DNA of 64,000 nucleotides from Mycteria americana (lineage: Eukaryota; Chordata; Aves; Ciconiiformes; Ciconiidae). This document shows positions 45,681-57,736 of this stretch, piece after piece. Made by a program: the position numbers and the translations under genes. Below the pieces are notes generated by a model that was not told the origin of the DNA, did no database searches, and worked only from the letters and a program-made list of their open reading frames with translations. The first letter of the stretch is position 1. Every line of letters begins with the position of its first letter. The stretch covers positions 1,317,560 to 1,381,559 of the forward strand of contig NC_134390.1 in assembly GCF_035582795.1 (NCBI RefSeq), written 5' to 3'.

Positions 45681-48600
45681 CTGTGCACAAGAGAGAGGAC
45701 GCCCAACCCCTCTTGCCCTTAGCTGCTGCACCAGGGAAGGCAACACCAGCCCCCTCCCCAGGATGGACACCCCAACCCTGAGCTGCTATGGAGGCACCAC
45801 AGCCCCAAACCCCGCTTGGGGGGCCAGCCCGGTGCTGTCCATCCCCGGGACTCCCCCGCCCTGCGCTCACCAGGCTGCCCAGCTCCTCCACGCTCACGGC
45901 GAAGAGCCTCTCGTTGAGCCCCAGTGCCGTGAACACCCCCACGGCATCCAGCTGCAGCCCCACTTTATCTGTGGGAGAGAGGACGGTCAGTGCTGGGACG
46001 GCGAAGGGGCCAGATCCTGGCTGGGCACGGGGCAATTGCCACCGTGGCACGGCGGCAGCCCACAGGAGAGACCCCGAGGACGTGGCATCCCCGGGAGAGC
46101 CCGCTCACCTCCGGCCGAATTCACTTTCACCAGGATGTGCTCCCCGTCCCGGCCGAGCTGGGGGGCGAGGGACCGCAGGATGTCCTGCACCGAGGCGTTG
46201 ACAGGCAGCACCGTGATCAGGCAGGAGTGGTCCGGTCTGTAGATCTCGTAGGGCACTACGGGGGGGTGAAAGGGCTGTAGCGTCCCAGCCGCTGGGGAGG
46301 GGACGGTCCCCGCCGTGCGTGGCCGTACCTTTGTCCTGGGCTCTTAAGGCACAGCTGCTGTTCAAAACCGCCTCCTCCTGGCTCGTGAGCCAGTTCACGG
46401 AGCTCCGAGCCTGCGGCCAAGGTGGGAGAGAGCGGGGAGGATGCCTCCCGACTGGCCACCCCTCCTGCTGGGGGTCCCCAGAGGGCAGGGGTGACCCAGC
46501 TCTTCACCCCCCCCTGCCCTGGCACCCCCCAGGGCCGTCCCTACCTTGGGCTGGGGAGAAACACTGCCGTCTCCGTTCTCCAGCCTGCAGAGAGAGGGGA
46601 ACGCTGGTGTTGGAGCCCCACAGCCCACACCTCGTGCTGGAGACAGAACCGAGTCCTGCAGCCCCCCGGATCCAGGCCACCACCGAGCCCCCCAAGCATC
46701 CCTGCCCCACAGGGCACCGGGGAGTCTCGGCGGCGTTTGACACCCTCCCTGTGGCTGGGAAACCCCCACGCTGGGGACGAGGTGGCCTGAGAGCCGCTGG
46801 CATCCCCCCCAGTCTCGGCAATCATCGCTTTGCTGGCCGCAAGCTGGGTCCCATGAAAAGCGCAATCCCCCTGCACACGAGGGGTGCAGGATCCGGGGAC
46901 GTGGGCATCAGCAGCGGCGTGGGGGGACAGAGCCAGGCTCTGTTTCCGATGGGGACACCCCTCCTTCCCCGGGGGACTCACACTCGGGGCCGCCGGCGGT
47001 CCTGCGCTTGCTCCTGGACCAGCCCGCCCAGGCGGGGGTCCCGGCTCGCCAAGTCCGCCAGGTTCTGCAGGAGGAAGGTGCCCGGAGGTCAGCACGGGGT
47101 GTCCGTGGCCAGACCCCCCTGGGGACATCCCCCCCCCCCTCCCCGCCACGACCACCCTGCTCCCGGTACCTGCAGCAGAGCCGTGGTGCTGCGGTCGCCC
47201 TGCAGCAGCCGCCCGTAGAGCAGCACCCACTGGCTCACCAGCCGCAGGATCTTCCGGCGCTTGTGCAGGGAGTAGGTGGCCTTCTCCTGCTCCGAACCCT
47301 CCAGTGGCTCCGCGCGGAAACTGGGACCAGTCAAGGGCACCAGCACAGGCGATGTGGGGCTGGGGAGCGGGCAGGGACCCCCCTGGGCAGGGACCCCCCC
47401 CCCCCCCCAGGGAAATGGGGATGTGCCCTGTGCCCAAGAGCCTGGGGGATTCGGGGCTCCCCTGGCCAACCCCTGAGGTCCCGCTGGGGTGACAGGGACC
47501 GAGCTGAGCGTGCTGGTCCCCGGCAGGGGGGTGCGTGGCGTAGGATGGAGACCGGTCCCCCCACAGAAGGATCCATCCACAGAAGGATACTGGTGCAGCA
47601 GGGCTCTGCAGAGCTGCGAGGTCGGCATGAACACGGTGTAAGTCAGCAGGAAATCCCCCAGCAGGGTGTCTGGAAGAGACGAAGCCACCATCATCCACCC
47701 TTCCCGGTGTCCAGCGGGTTGGGGACACGGTGCTCACAGCCAAGCGGTGCAGCTGGCCGGGAAAGGGTCACCCGTGCCCTGCGTGGGGTTGGCCCGTGGT
47801 TTACTCCCACAGTGACCGTGCTCATTGTGGGTCACTTTTTGGCTCCTAAACACCACGGAAAGGGCTGGCAAGGTTGCAGGCTTTTGGCGACGAAAGAAAA
47901 TTAAAGGGTTGCACTAAAAGCGCAGCGCTTGGCAGAGAGTTAACTCCAAGGCAGCCGCTGATGACGCCAGCTCGGCAGCTCGGATTTTTTACCCGCTGGG
48001 GACATCTCCTGGTTCCCGTCTCGCCTGGCTTTGCTCCTCTCCGAAGGCAGAGGGAGGTGGAGGGATGTGGGACAGGAGGGAGGAGATGCTCCCAGCCCTG
48101 GAGCTGCCTCCCTCTCCTGGCCCCAATGGGGGATTTTAGGGCGAGAGGAGCAGCTTTTGGGGTTGAAGACCGGGAAGACGGCAGCCCCGCTCGGTGCTGG
48201 CCCTCCTGCCGGCACCCTGTCCCCAGCCGCCGGCCCATCTCAGGGTGGCTCTGGGACGTGGTCCCCAGACCAAGGGGGTGACCCCCCCACCTACCCACGG
48301 GGTCGTAGAGCGTGGCGTCGAGCCTCATGAACTCCAGCAGATGCTCGAGAATCTTCTCCGGCGTCCCGGCCATCACGAAATACCTGGCGGGCAGAGCACC
48401 GGGCACCTCAGGGAAGGACGCGGCACCCCAGCTGTGGGCAGGGCCACCACACCAGGCCACCGGGCCACTCACACAGCTGGTCAGCATGGCCTGGCATCCT
48501 TGTTCCCCCCCCCAAGGACACGGTCCTCCCAGCAAACTCCCCCGAGGGAAGCCAGAGAGCAGCAGAGGAGGCAGAGGGACAGGCGGCATCAGCTGGCAGC

Positions 48601-51600
48601 GCTGCCGGCATGGCTGCAAGAGGGACAAGGACAGTCTGCTGTCACCTGCTGCTCCGTGCCGCGGCTGGCTGGCTGCTGCCACCCTGCAGGTTCTTCTGGA
48701 GGATAAGCACCACCTTCCCGTGCTCCTTCAGGCGCATGGTGTTGGCCTCCACGTCCTAGGGAGAGAAACCAGCCATCAGCTCAGCTCGGATCCGTCAGGC
48801 AATGCCTGGCTGGCTGGTTGCACCCCAAACCCCCATACCGGCATGCAGAGAAGTGTCCTCTCCTGCAAACAGCACGGAGGGCGCGGTGTGTCCCCCGAGC
48901 CCCCCCCGAGCCCCCTGCCCACCTTGAGGATGTGGTTGAAGTCCTGCTTGTCCACGCGGAGGAAGTGGCAGTTGTCCTCCCGTAGGATGATGGTGGCCGC
49001 GCGGGGCGCGTCGTTCACCAGCGCCAGCTGCCCAAAGTCGTCCCCCTCGTGCAGGGTGGCCACCAAGCCCTGCGGGGGGGGGGACATGAAGGGTGAGGGA
49101 CGGGGTGGGAGCTCTCGTCCCCACCGGGGGACAGTGACGCGGGGTGTCTGGAGAGCCCCGCTGCGCAGGGACGCACCTACCTTGCCGTGGGTGACCACGT
49201 TCACCGAGCCCTTCCAGATGATGTACCACGACGTGCCTTTATCTCCTTGGCTGAACACTGCGGGGGAAACAGCGGCATCCAGCAGTCGAAGAGGGGGACC
49301 CCCGAGCATCCCTCTTCAGCCCCCTCGTCCCGAGCCCCCGGCCCAGGCGAACGCAGGGAGGGCTCTGGTCCCCACCATCCCTGGTCCACGAAGACCCAGC
49401 GGGAGCATCCACATCGATGACAAGGGCTCCAGCCGTCCTCCCTGGGCCGGGGACCCTTTCCTGGGGGACCGGCCAGCCCTGCCCGGCTCCTGGGGCACGC
49501 GATACTCACGCACGGTGCCTGCTCTCTGGTGCGACTCGAACATCAGCACGGACGCCAGCTCCCGCTTCACCTGCGGCAAGAGGCTCCTGCCATTAGGGTC
49601 ACCCCAGCCCGGAGCTGAGCGAGGAGGGGACACACATGGGCAGGTGGGATGGGGTGGGAAGGGGGCCCAGGGGTGCTCGGAGAGAGCCAGGAGAGGATGC
49701 CCAGATGGGAAGCGATGGGATGCAGGAGGATTTGGGGACCAGGAGCAGTCTGGGGGGGACGCACACGCTGCGGGGGAAGCAGGGCACGGCCGCACTCACC
49801 GAGTTGGAGAGATGAGCCACGGCTTTGATGTGCAGGAGCTCCTCAAATATGAGCTCCAGCTCGTCCTCCGTGCGCTGGGCAGGCCTGGGAGGGGAGAGGG
49901 GGGTGAGTGGCCATCCATGCCCCCTCTGCCCCCCACGTCCCGGGGCACAGACACCCCTCTCCAGGCACAACCCCCTGGCCAGGCAGCCTCTTTCTCTCCC
50001 CGGTCTGACAGCCGTGGAAGAGATGCTCAGGTCGCCCCATCCACAGCAGCCCCTCTGATGCTCCAGAATCCCACGGAGCAGGGTCGAAATGAGCCCCACT
50101 TCCCCCCCAGCCCCTGGGGAGCCCCCGGCCACTCACGGCTTGCGCAGGGCCATGGTGAGCAGCGCGTCGGGACCCAGCTGGGCCAGGAAGGCCAGTGCCT
50201 CCAGCAGCTCCTCCGCATCCCGGAGCCCGGCGCCAGGCTCGGGGCTCAGCTCCAGCTCGGCAAAGCGGTAAAACTGAGTGTCCTTGTCCTGGAAATGCCA
50301 CTCCTGCTTCACTGCGGGGGGAGAGCGTGCGTGAGCTCGGCCATGCACCCACGGCAGACCCACGGGGTGCCACGTGCACCCATGGGAGACCCCAGCAGCC
50401 GCCAGCGCACCCAGTCTCGCCACCGCCGGCCCTCACCGTGCGTCAGGACACCTCCGTCCACCAGCACCTGGCAGATGCCAACAGCCTGGCTGCGGGTCTG
50501 GACGGCGAGCCCGGCGCTCAGCAGCCAGTCCACCAGCTCCTTCCCAGAGCAGCACTGCCTGCGAGGGCAGAGGGTGTGAGAACTGCTCCCGAAACGGGGC
50601 TGCGGCACCCGGCACCCCAGGTGAGCCCTCGCCTGGGTCGGGCAGCAGAAGTCCTGCCCTCCTCGGAGGGCTGCCGGGGTCCTCGGCAGCCCGCGGTGCC
50701 CCCGGCACGGCAGGGGCACTGGCCGTCCTACCTGTGGTGCCGCAGGTGATGCTTGTGGTCCCGGATGAGGCCAGGACGGGTGCTGGTGAGGTGGATGAAG
50801 AGGAGCTTCCCGGCTCGCCAGATCTTCTCCGAGGATGCCTGGGGGTGGAATGGAATTTTAGAGCTTGCGGGGGAAGCGGGGAGGGCACGGGCAGCGAGGC
50901 CTGGACCCCGACTGCGCTGACACCTTGCACGGTCGACCGTGTCCCCAGCACCCTGCCCGAGGTGCGATACTCCTACACACCCACCCTGCACCCCAGATCT
51001 CCATCACCTGCCCCCGGGAAGAGATGAGCCCAAGGCAGCGAGCAGCCCAGAGCTGAGCCGAGGACCCCAGGATATGGGGGTGGTCTGGCCCCCCACATTT
51101 CTCCATCTCCCGCCTCCCCAAACTCATGTCCTTGTGGGTTTTCCCAGCCCACCCACCTGGGTAAGGCTGTGTCCATAGTCCAGGGTGGATTCAGTGTCCA
51201 AAAGCGGGGTCTGGAAAACCGAAAAGAAGGGAGTTGGTGGCTGTGGGGGCTCTGCCGTGTCCCCCCTCACCCCGCACACCCCGGGGGGCTCCTGCCTCCC
51301 CCAAGGCACAGTTCAGCCTCATCCGCTCTGCACCAGGCAAGGAGGCAAGAATCCCTGCGTGCTCACCAGCACCCATCTCCTAAAACCAAGGCAAAACCTT
51401 TACCCTGCCCCATCCTCGCTGAAAACAGACGTGCACCGGGGACCTAACCCCCAGAACCTCCCCGCGGTTATGTTTAACTTCAGAAAGGGAAGTGCATTCA
51501 AATAAGGGAGCTGGGAGATAAAAGAAGGAAGTTAAAAGTAAAATCCTTGCAAACAGGGATCAAAGACATCGGATTTGAGACACGGAGCTTGCCACTGGAG

Positions 51601-54600
51601 GAGAAGGACTTCAGAAAGACCTGGGGAAGCCGGCACAGCCCCAGGGGAGGGAGAGGTGTCCAAAGCCTGGGGGTTTTCCTCCAGCTTTGAAGCCGGGTCC
51701 GAACAAAGAGGACAGAAGAGATCCCAAACTCTGGTGGGTTACGGGAACGGCCCACGAAAGCCTTGGAGAGCTGGAGGATCAGCTTGCAGAGGACACCAAG
51801 GACTGGACTCATGGCCGGCCTGGCCCACGGCAGATGACGGGGAGCAAGAGCTCTCACAGAGGACGAGGGTAGCAGAGAGCCATCAGGAGCGCGTGCCCCA
51901 ACCTTTCCCTGCAGGCAACGTGTCGGGGGATCGGTCTCAAATCACAGCACAACCAGAAAAACTTAGGCAATAAATCCTGAAAAATCAGCTGTAACAAACC
52001 ACCGGGACGTGGTGGTCCCCAGCGCTGAGAGGAGCTCGGCGGCGAAACGGCCGAATTGCTAAGGGTGATGTGTAACCTCACGCTTCCCTTGGTGCCAAGG
52101 AGCTGGCGAATATGAAGATGTTTTTCCAAAGGATTTTAAGGGAGATCCTGGAAACGATGGGCCAGCGAGGCAGAAAGTCACCGAGCACGTGCTGGGTATG
52201 GGGAAACAGTGCAGCGGGTAAAATTCAACACGGACACGCCTAAAATAAGGCATATTAGAAGAAAACAAGCCCAATTTTCCCCCGTTCATGGTCAGAGGAT
52301 CTGAGCTCAAGCAGGAGCCCATGGTGGTGACCCAAAGTGTGAGCTCAGGCCTCGACAGCTATAAAAATGCAAATAGCGCGATGGGTGTCAGTAGGAAGAG
52401 AGCAAAATAGGAATCCTCACTGATCCCCAGCGCGCCCGGTTCACCGGCAAGTCAGTGCTCCCTAAAGGAGAAAAACGCGCCCTTTGGGGATGGAAAAGCC
52501 CAGTCACCCACCGAGTTTTTCGCTCTACTTAAATCCGCACGTGATGAGTTGATCCAATGCTGTTTTCTAAACCGGTTCTTCTTCAATGTCTATGCCGTTT
52601 ACCGATCCTAAAAGAGCTCAGGGATCCTAAAATGGCTTGGGGAGTCCCTCCCGGAGCGATCTGTCATCACACCATCAGGAATAGCTGGGGACCGTCTCCG
52701 GTCTGAGCCGTGGCCCCGCAGGGGGTCCCTGCTGTCCGGGAGGGACCGGCTGTGATGGCCACGGCACAACTCGGGGTCGGGTTCAGCTCCGCTGGGAGCG
52801 ATGCCAATCCCTGCCAGGCCACGCTCGGGTCCTCAGCTTCTCCACAACCACTCATCCCTCTGGATATCCCCCATCAGCAGGTGCTTTTTAATCCTTGTGC
52901 TTATTTTTCTCCTGGTTTTTCCCCCCCCCTCGAGGAGGGGATGCTCCAGGTTTTTACCCGAGCATTGCCCACCCCAGCTGCAGCCCTAATCCCAGTGCAA
53001 AGGCGGCCGCGCTCCCATCCAGGCGCTGCCCAGGGGGATGAGGGCTCCCGCACGGCCACGGCCCTGAATAAACAACCTTCTATCCTGGCTGCGTCTGCTG
53101 CATAAACCACGGGCTGGGGGAAGCCGATAGCACCCGTCAGACCCGTTCACATGCTCCCCGGGCCGAGGCAGTTAATGCACTTTGAGCGTTAACCCCGAGA
53201 CACGGTGAGGGCCATCCTTCCTTGGGGTGTCTTCACCTCGAGGGGAAGGTTCTGTGGTCCCCTCTGTTCATTTCTGGCTGGTAAGGGGCCTGCAGCACTC
53301 CAGGCTGGTGATGCCGCGTGGTGATGGTGGGCACTCGAAACACGGCATCATCCGAGCCAGATCCTCCTCGGATCTGCTGGCTCTGGGCTGGTTGGGAAGG
53401 TCTGAGCCACCCCAGCAAGCGGGACCGCCGGATGAAAGCCTCAATTAAGGAAGCCAAGGGCAGGAGTAATTAGCTACGGAAGCCTTCTTTGCAAACGAAT
53501 TCAAGGACAAAACCACCTACCAGGAGCTGAGGAGCCTTGGCACCTCCTGGCCCAGGCAGCAGGCTGATGGAGGTGGACACCCAGATGGGTGCTCAGATGG
53601 GTGCTCTGCCCTGTGCTGCCTGCTCGGCTGTCCCAAACCCTGCCTGCTCACACCCTGCCCGGCTCAGGCTGCTCTCTCGTTTCCTCCAGCCTTTTTCATA
53701 CCCGCAGGGCTTCCCCATCCTCCTCCGACAGCCTGGACAACGCGAGCCACCAACCTGCCCCCAGCAGTTTGCAACCAGCTTAGGAGAGATTCGGGGAGTG
53801 GACGGAAAACAAGGAGCTCCGTGAAGGCAGCAGGTCCCTGGGGACGCTCCCAACCCGGCCACGCTGCCGCTGAGGCTGGGACATCGTGACTTACTCACTC
53901 TGCAAACTTTCCTGAGCCTCGTGACCGCCCTGTGGAACAGGAAACGCACCGGCAATTGCAGAGCAAATGTTTGCAAACAGGAGCCGGGCTGCGGCCGGAG
54001 CGTGGAGCTACCTCCCGTGGGACCCAGAGGTTGATGTCACCCCCTCGGGTGCGAGCGAAAGCTGCTCCTGTCCCCAAACAGCCTTTGCCGTCACCCCATA
54101 AGTGAGGTCTGTCCTTGAGGCAGGGAGCCAGGACGTGCCACGGTCCTGCTCCAAGCTGCGCTCACAAGGACACTGAAGGAGACTTGCAAAAACCCTGCCC
54201 GAGGACGAGTGCTCCGAGCAATTTCTCCCTCCTGGGGTTTTCTCATTGCCAGACCAGCTCTGAACCACATGCAAAACCTCATGGCTGGCCCCAAAAACCC
54301 CCTCCTGAAGCATCCTTGCTCCCCAGCTCCCAGGTCTGGACCCACGGGATGCCCTCCCCACCCTCACCCTCTGCCTAATTGTCGCGGCATCGCGGCTGCC
54401 GTCTCCAAGCAGCTTCCTAAGGAGTTGCCTCTTTCCATCTTCCTGCTTACGGGACACACAGGCGCTGAGATCCTGCCTGTCTCCAGAAATCCGGCAGCGG
54501 CGGGCGGCCGGCCAAGGCCAGCAGCGACCGTTCCGTGCTCACGCGCCGCTTTTGTTTGGGATCCCAAGGAAAACAACAGGAGTTATTTCAGGCTTTACGG

Positions 54601-56635
54601 CTCCGGAGAAAGTCCTCGCCCATCCGCAGCCTCAAAAGGCACGGCAGCCAGCCAGGGGCTTGCTGTCCCCCCGGGAGCCTTGTCGGGGAGGGGTGCTCGG
54701 GGCACCCGCTCTGTCCTCTCCGTCCTCTCCAGGGACGCGGCGAGAACCGGCACGATGGCATCTGTACTCTGAGAAGGGTGAAGGACGGAGCTGCTTGGGG
54801 ATGCCGGGCTGCGATGTCCCGCTGATGCCAGGGAACGGGAGCCTGGGCTGGAGCCCTGCGGCAAGGAGCAGAGCTGGAAGGGATCTGCTGGCACTGGGAC
54901 CAGGCAAACAGGTCCCCAGGAGGGATGAGACGGAGCTACCACGCGAGGAGGAGTTTCCAGGAGCCGTAGGCATGTAGCCATGGGGACAAGGGACAATATT
55001 GCTGCTCCAAGGCACAGCCAGACGGTTCCCTGCCATCCGCCTCTCCCATACCTGCCCCGAGGAACGGGTGCACTGGGAGCACTCTCCTACCTGCAAAAAG
55101 TGGGGGAAACACCCCTTTTCCCTGCAAAGATCGGATCACTCCCCGCAAACGGCTGGCGGTTGTCCCCACGCGCGGCAGAGCCACTCGGGGAGGGGACGCT
55201 CCTGCCGTACTGCGTGTGCCACTGCGCTGCCACATTTTGTCAGATTTATCCTCGTCTGGCAGTTTAGCACAGTAACGCTCCAGCCTGCTGCTTTCCTGAC
55301 CTCCCTGCCTTTTTGCCACTCAAAAAAACTCCCCATAATCCAGTTCCTAAAAGTTCCAGGGACAAAAAATCAGGACGAAGGGGAAAAAAAGAGAGGAAAG
55401 TTTTATTTGTGAAGGAGCTTGCACACTGCATAGAAATGCTGAAAGGGGGGTTGTTCCCGTAAAGTAATCTCAATTTTTCCTTAAAAACTTTTGTCTCCGG
55501 TCAAGCAGTGTGGGAAGGGGAAGGTCACAAAGCTCAGCCAGGGCAGGTGAACAGGCTCCAGGGTCACCTCCCAGCCCGAAGGGGACAGAGAGGAGACCGG
55601 GCACGGGGACCGGGCGCCTTTTACACCCTGGGGACCCCCAGGAGACCCCCAGCAGCCCCCGGCCAGGGGACAGCACAGACCCGGGGAGGGAGGACGTGAT
55701 GCTGAGCATCGTCCCGCCGCCAAGCGACAAGTTTCTCCCGTAGAAACGGCCTGACCTGGCAGGGAGGGAACGTTTTGAACCCCGTGTGCCGCAAGGCCGC
55801 GGGGAAGGTCCTTCCTGTTCACACGCTCGGGGTTGGGGTGCGCTGCTTGGCCGCCGTGGGCCGGAGCACAATAGCACCGGGCTCATTTCATGCCTGGCTG
55901 CCAGCTCTGCCTGGAGAAGGGCTTAGGGCAGGCGGCTGCAGAAATATGCTCCCTGCACGCTTCGCCTCGCTCCCTGCACGCCTCGCCCCGCAGCTCGCAA
56001 ACACGAGGGGGGAGCAGGGTGCGGGTCACAGATCACAGCCCGCTGCCAGGCCAGCCGGGAAGGCAGGGAAGGGCCAGACCTGCCCTGCAAAGCCGCGCTC
56101 AGGAAGCGGGGCTGGAGGCGGCGAGAAACCCGGGGGGACCAGGCTTGGCTCTCGCAGTGCCTTCGCCGAACCCCGTCCCCCCGAAACCCTGCGGCTGCCC
56201 GAGCACAGACCCCCGGCGAGGAGGGGCGGCGGGGAAAGCCGGCAGCGGAGCGGGCTCCTGGGCTCGGGGTCTGTCTCCCCGGGCTCCCGGTGGTCGCGGG
56301 GTCCCCCGGCCGGGCCGCCCCCCTCCCGCCCAGCCCGCACTCACCCAACGGATGCCCTGGATGCGGGGCAGGCTGCCCCCCTCGCCCTCCAGCCGGATCT
56401 CGTAGCTGGAGCTCCGGAACAAGTGCATCTTCTTGAGGAGCACCGAGAGCCGGTTACCGTCAGCCCCGGGCCCGCCGGGGGCCGGCAGCGGCGGCGGGGG
56501 GGAGCGAGCAGCACCGGACCCCGGCTCCAGCCCGGCTCGCCGTGTGCTCTGCCGGCTCCGGGCTACCGGCGCTCCCGGACCCCGCCGCGCCGCCTCCCCG
56601 GCCGCTCCCGCCGCCCCAGCCCCGCGCACCTTCAT
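41921..56635 (-). CDS. RAPGEF3: Rap guanine nucleotide exchange factor 3 (EPAC1)
   Basis: cAMP-activated exchange factor that loads Rap1 and Rap2 with GTP at membranes and the nuclear envelope, independently of PKA. Twenty-seven coding exons, 2847 nt, give 948 aa. Every junction is GT-AG and phase-compatible. Domain order is an N-terminal extension (1-97), DEP (about 116-210), cyclic-nucleotide-binding (about 265-380), REM (about 411-550), RA-like (about 585-666) and CDC25 catalytic (about 690-900). The separate entries below give exon positions. Introns are mostly 80-600 bp; intron 1 (51211-56344) is 5.1 kb and intron 26 (42040-43670) is filled by a minisatellite. Human isoforms are 923 and 881 aa. 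The extra length is in the GC-rich, poorly conserved first exon. The next gene upstream expected from mammalian synteny, SLC48A1, is not seen. Confidence 0.97.
42345..43252. repeat. 32-bp minisatellite in RAPGEF3 intron 26
   Basis: About 28 copies of a 32-bp unit with CACCTCTCCCTCGGCTCA and a GGATCCCC or AAATCCCC spacer. CACCTCT starts fall at 42369, 42401 and 42433. Degenerate relatives extend back to about 42100. The array makes a 549-codon plus-strand frame (41695-43344) that is not a gene. Confidence 0.95.
45871..46410 (-). CDS. RAPGEF3: RAPGEF3 exons 16-18: RA-like domain
   Basis: Exons 46329-46410, 46109-46255 and 45871-45968. They encode the ubiquitin-fold Ras-association-like region: [19 protein letters not shown], the [20 protein letters not shown] strand-helix and [16 protein letters not shown]. 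All phases agree (1-2, 1-2, 2-0). Confidence 0.95.
46545..48383 (-). CDS. RAPGEF3: RAPGEF3 exons 11-15: REM domain
   Basis: Exons 48295-48383, 47591-47669, 47170-47320, 46982-47064 and 46545-46584. The Ras-exchanger motif starts [19 protein letters not shown] and continues [19 protein letters not shown] and [16 protein letters not shown]. The exon 12 donor lies inside CACCA|GTATCC; reading through would also stay open, into the intron, so the short donor was chosen because CA plus T of exon 13 restores the conserved histidine pair. Exon 15 is only 40 nt and encodes [13 protein letters not shown]. Confidence 0.94.
48646..49884 (-). CDS. RAPGEF3: RAPGEF3 exons 6-10: cAMP-binding domain
   Basis: Exons 49800-49884, 49510-49570, 49181-49257, 48923-49069 and 48646-48755. 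The cAMP phosphate-binding cassette reads [16 protein letters not shown] (336-351), with Arg347 as the phosphate ligand. The Gln in FGQLA replaces the Glu of PKA, an EPAC hallmark. [20 protein letters not shown] (301-320) and [20 protein letters not shown] complete the barrel. Exon 10 is best ended at 48646 (donor AG|GTGACA): this keeps phase with exon 11 and gives the linker [13 protein letters not shown], comparable in length to human. The nearer GTGGCA donor would shift the frame. Confidence 0.95.
50137..56635 (-). CDS. RAPGEF3: RAPGEF3 exons 1-5: N-terminus and DEP domain
   Basis: Exons 56345-56635, 51157-51210, 50732-50838, 50437-50558 and 50137-50311. Exon 1 starts MKVRGAG, runs through an alanine-, arginine- and proline-rich stretch, then reaches the conserved [18 protein letters not shown] and GIRW. 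Met70 (56428-56426) has an A at -3, whereas Met1 has C; a start there would give 879 aa, close to the 881-aa human isoform. The DEP domain, which targets EPAC1 to membranes, runs through [27 protein letters not shown] and [15 protein letters not shown] to the [11 protein letters not shown] strand. The end of exon 5 ([10 protein letters not shown]) leads into the cAMP-binding domain. Confidence 0.95.
52030..52420 (+). mobile_element. possible ancient CR1/L3-like LINE remnant
   Basis: In RAPGEF3 intron 1, plus-strand words such as AAAATTCAACACGGACAC and GCTATAAAAATGCAAATAGC followed by GTGTCAGTAGGAAGAG recall old CR1/L3 reverse-transcriptase sequence (FNAEK..., ANAILGC.NRK). The reading frame is broken throughout. 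Recognition is by eye and weak. Confidence 0.3.
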
Positions 56636-56900
56636 GCGGCGGCGGCGGCGGCGCGGCGGGGCGAAGCCATCGCGGCCGCAGCCCGGTGCTGCTCCGGCGG
56701 CGGCGGCGGCTCCGCGGCTCGGGGCGGGACGGGACGGGACGGGACGGGACGGGACGGGCTCGGCGACGCCGCCGCCGCCGCGCCGGGCTGGGCGCGCCCC
56801 GCCCCCGAGCGGGCTGGGACCGGGAGCGGGGCCGGGGCACGGCGCACCCCGCCCGCAGCCCCTCCCCGGGGTCCCGCGGCCCGAGCCCCCGCCCTCGACA
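56090..56900 (-). promoter_or_regulatory. RAPGEF3: CpG island and promoter region of RAPGEF3
   Basis: An extremely CpG-rich block spanning coding exon 1 and its upstream flank. It has a GC box CCCCGCCCCC at 56797-56806, a GGGAC pentamer run at 56724-56759 and GGC/GCC runs at 56636-56652 (directly before the ATG) and about 56695-56710. No TATA box is seen. The transcription start cannot be fixed. Confidence 0.65.
56724..56759. repeat. (GGGAC)n microsatellite in RAPGEF3 promoter
   Basis: About seven perfect GGGAC pentamers, about 90-125 bases upstream of the RAPGEF3 start codon. They may be in the 5'UTR or core promoter. Confidence 0.9.
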
Positions 56901-57034
56901 CCGGGACCCCCTGGACACCGGGACCCCCCGGCCTTCTGGGGACCTCCCCGTCCTGACCATCCTGGGGGGGGGGGGCCCAGCCCGGACCCCACCCGCGGGA
57001 CCCCCCATCCAGCCTGAGCCCTGCGCGTCCCCCT

Positions 57035-57465
57035 GGGACCCCAGTCCCTGGGATCGGGGTGTCTCCAGGAGCCCCTGCCCTTCCCCTGAGCACCCCACCA
57101 AGTCCCTGGGATCGGGGTGTCTCCAGGAGCCCCTGCCCTTCCCCTGCGCACCCCACCGAGTCCCTGGGATCGGGGTGTCTCCAGGAGCCCCTGCCCCTCC
57201 CCTGAGCACCCCACCAAGTCCCTGGGATCGGGGTGTCTCCAGGAGCCCCTGCCCCTCCCCTGAGCACCCCACCGAGACCCTGGGGATCGGGGTGTCTCCA
57301 GGAGCCCCTGCCCTTCCCCTGAGCACCCCACCAAGTCCCTGGGATCGGGGTGTCTCCAGGAGCCCCTGCCCCTCCCCTGAGCACCCCACCGAGACCCTGG
57401 GGATCAGGGTGTCTCCAGGAGCCCCTGCCCCTCCCCTGAGCACCCCACCGAGACCCTGGGGATTG
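57035..57465. repeat. 58-59-bp minisatellite upstream of RAPGEF3
   Basis: About seven copies of a 58-59-bp unit with ATCGGGGTGTCTCCAGGAGC, CCCTGCCC and GAGCACCCCACC. ATCGGGG starts fall at 57053, 57111 and 57169. It begins about 400 bases upstream of the RAPGEF3 start codon and makes open frames on both strands that merge with exon 1. Confidence 0.94.
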
Positions 57466-57697
57466 GGGAACCACAGGGACCCCCCCTGCTCTGGCCAGTC
57501 GTGCAGGGCCCAGCCTGGCGGGAGGAGAACGGGGCACAGAGGGGCTGGAAAGTGGGAGGGGAGGTGGCCCCCAGCCTCCGACCAGGGAGGACAGAGGAGC
57601 AGACCTGGAGCGTGGCCCAGCGGTCCTGGGAGTGCTTGCGCTGGGGCTTTTGGCTAAAAAGAAAGGGGTTTCTGCCAAAAGGAACTTTTACTTCTGA

Positions 57698-57736
57698 AAT
57701 AAACCCTGGGGTTTTTTATTAAAAAAAAAAAAAAAA
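57698..57736 (+). other. AATAAA followed by A16 tract
   Basis: AATAAA at 57698-57703, 17 bases of spacer, then sixteen A residues at 57721-57736. This copies the layout of a polyadenylated transcript end and could be the 3' end of a retrocopy. The upstream 200 bases resemble no gene I know, and no target-site duplication is obvious. Confidence 0.35.

Noticed and set aside
48660-48672. Alternative exon 10 donor CAGG|GTGGCA in RAPGEF3
   Set aside because: It would leave phase 1 and break the frame with exon 11. The donor 25 bases further on restores phase and a human-like linker length.
48312-50579. 755-codon plus-strand open frame
   Set aside because: It lies antisense to RAPGEF3 exons 4-11. 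GC-rich codon composition keeps the opposite frame open, and no domain is seen.
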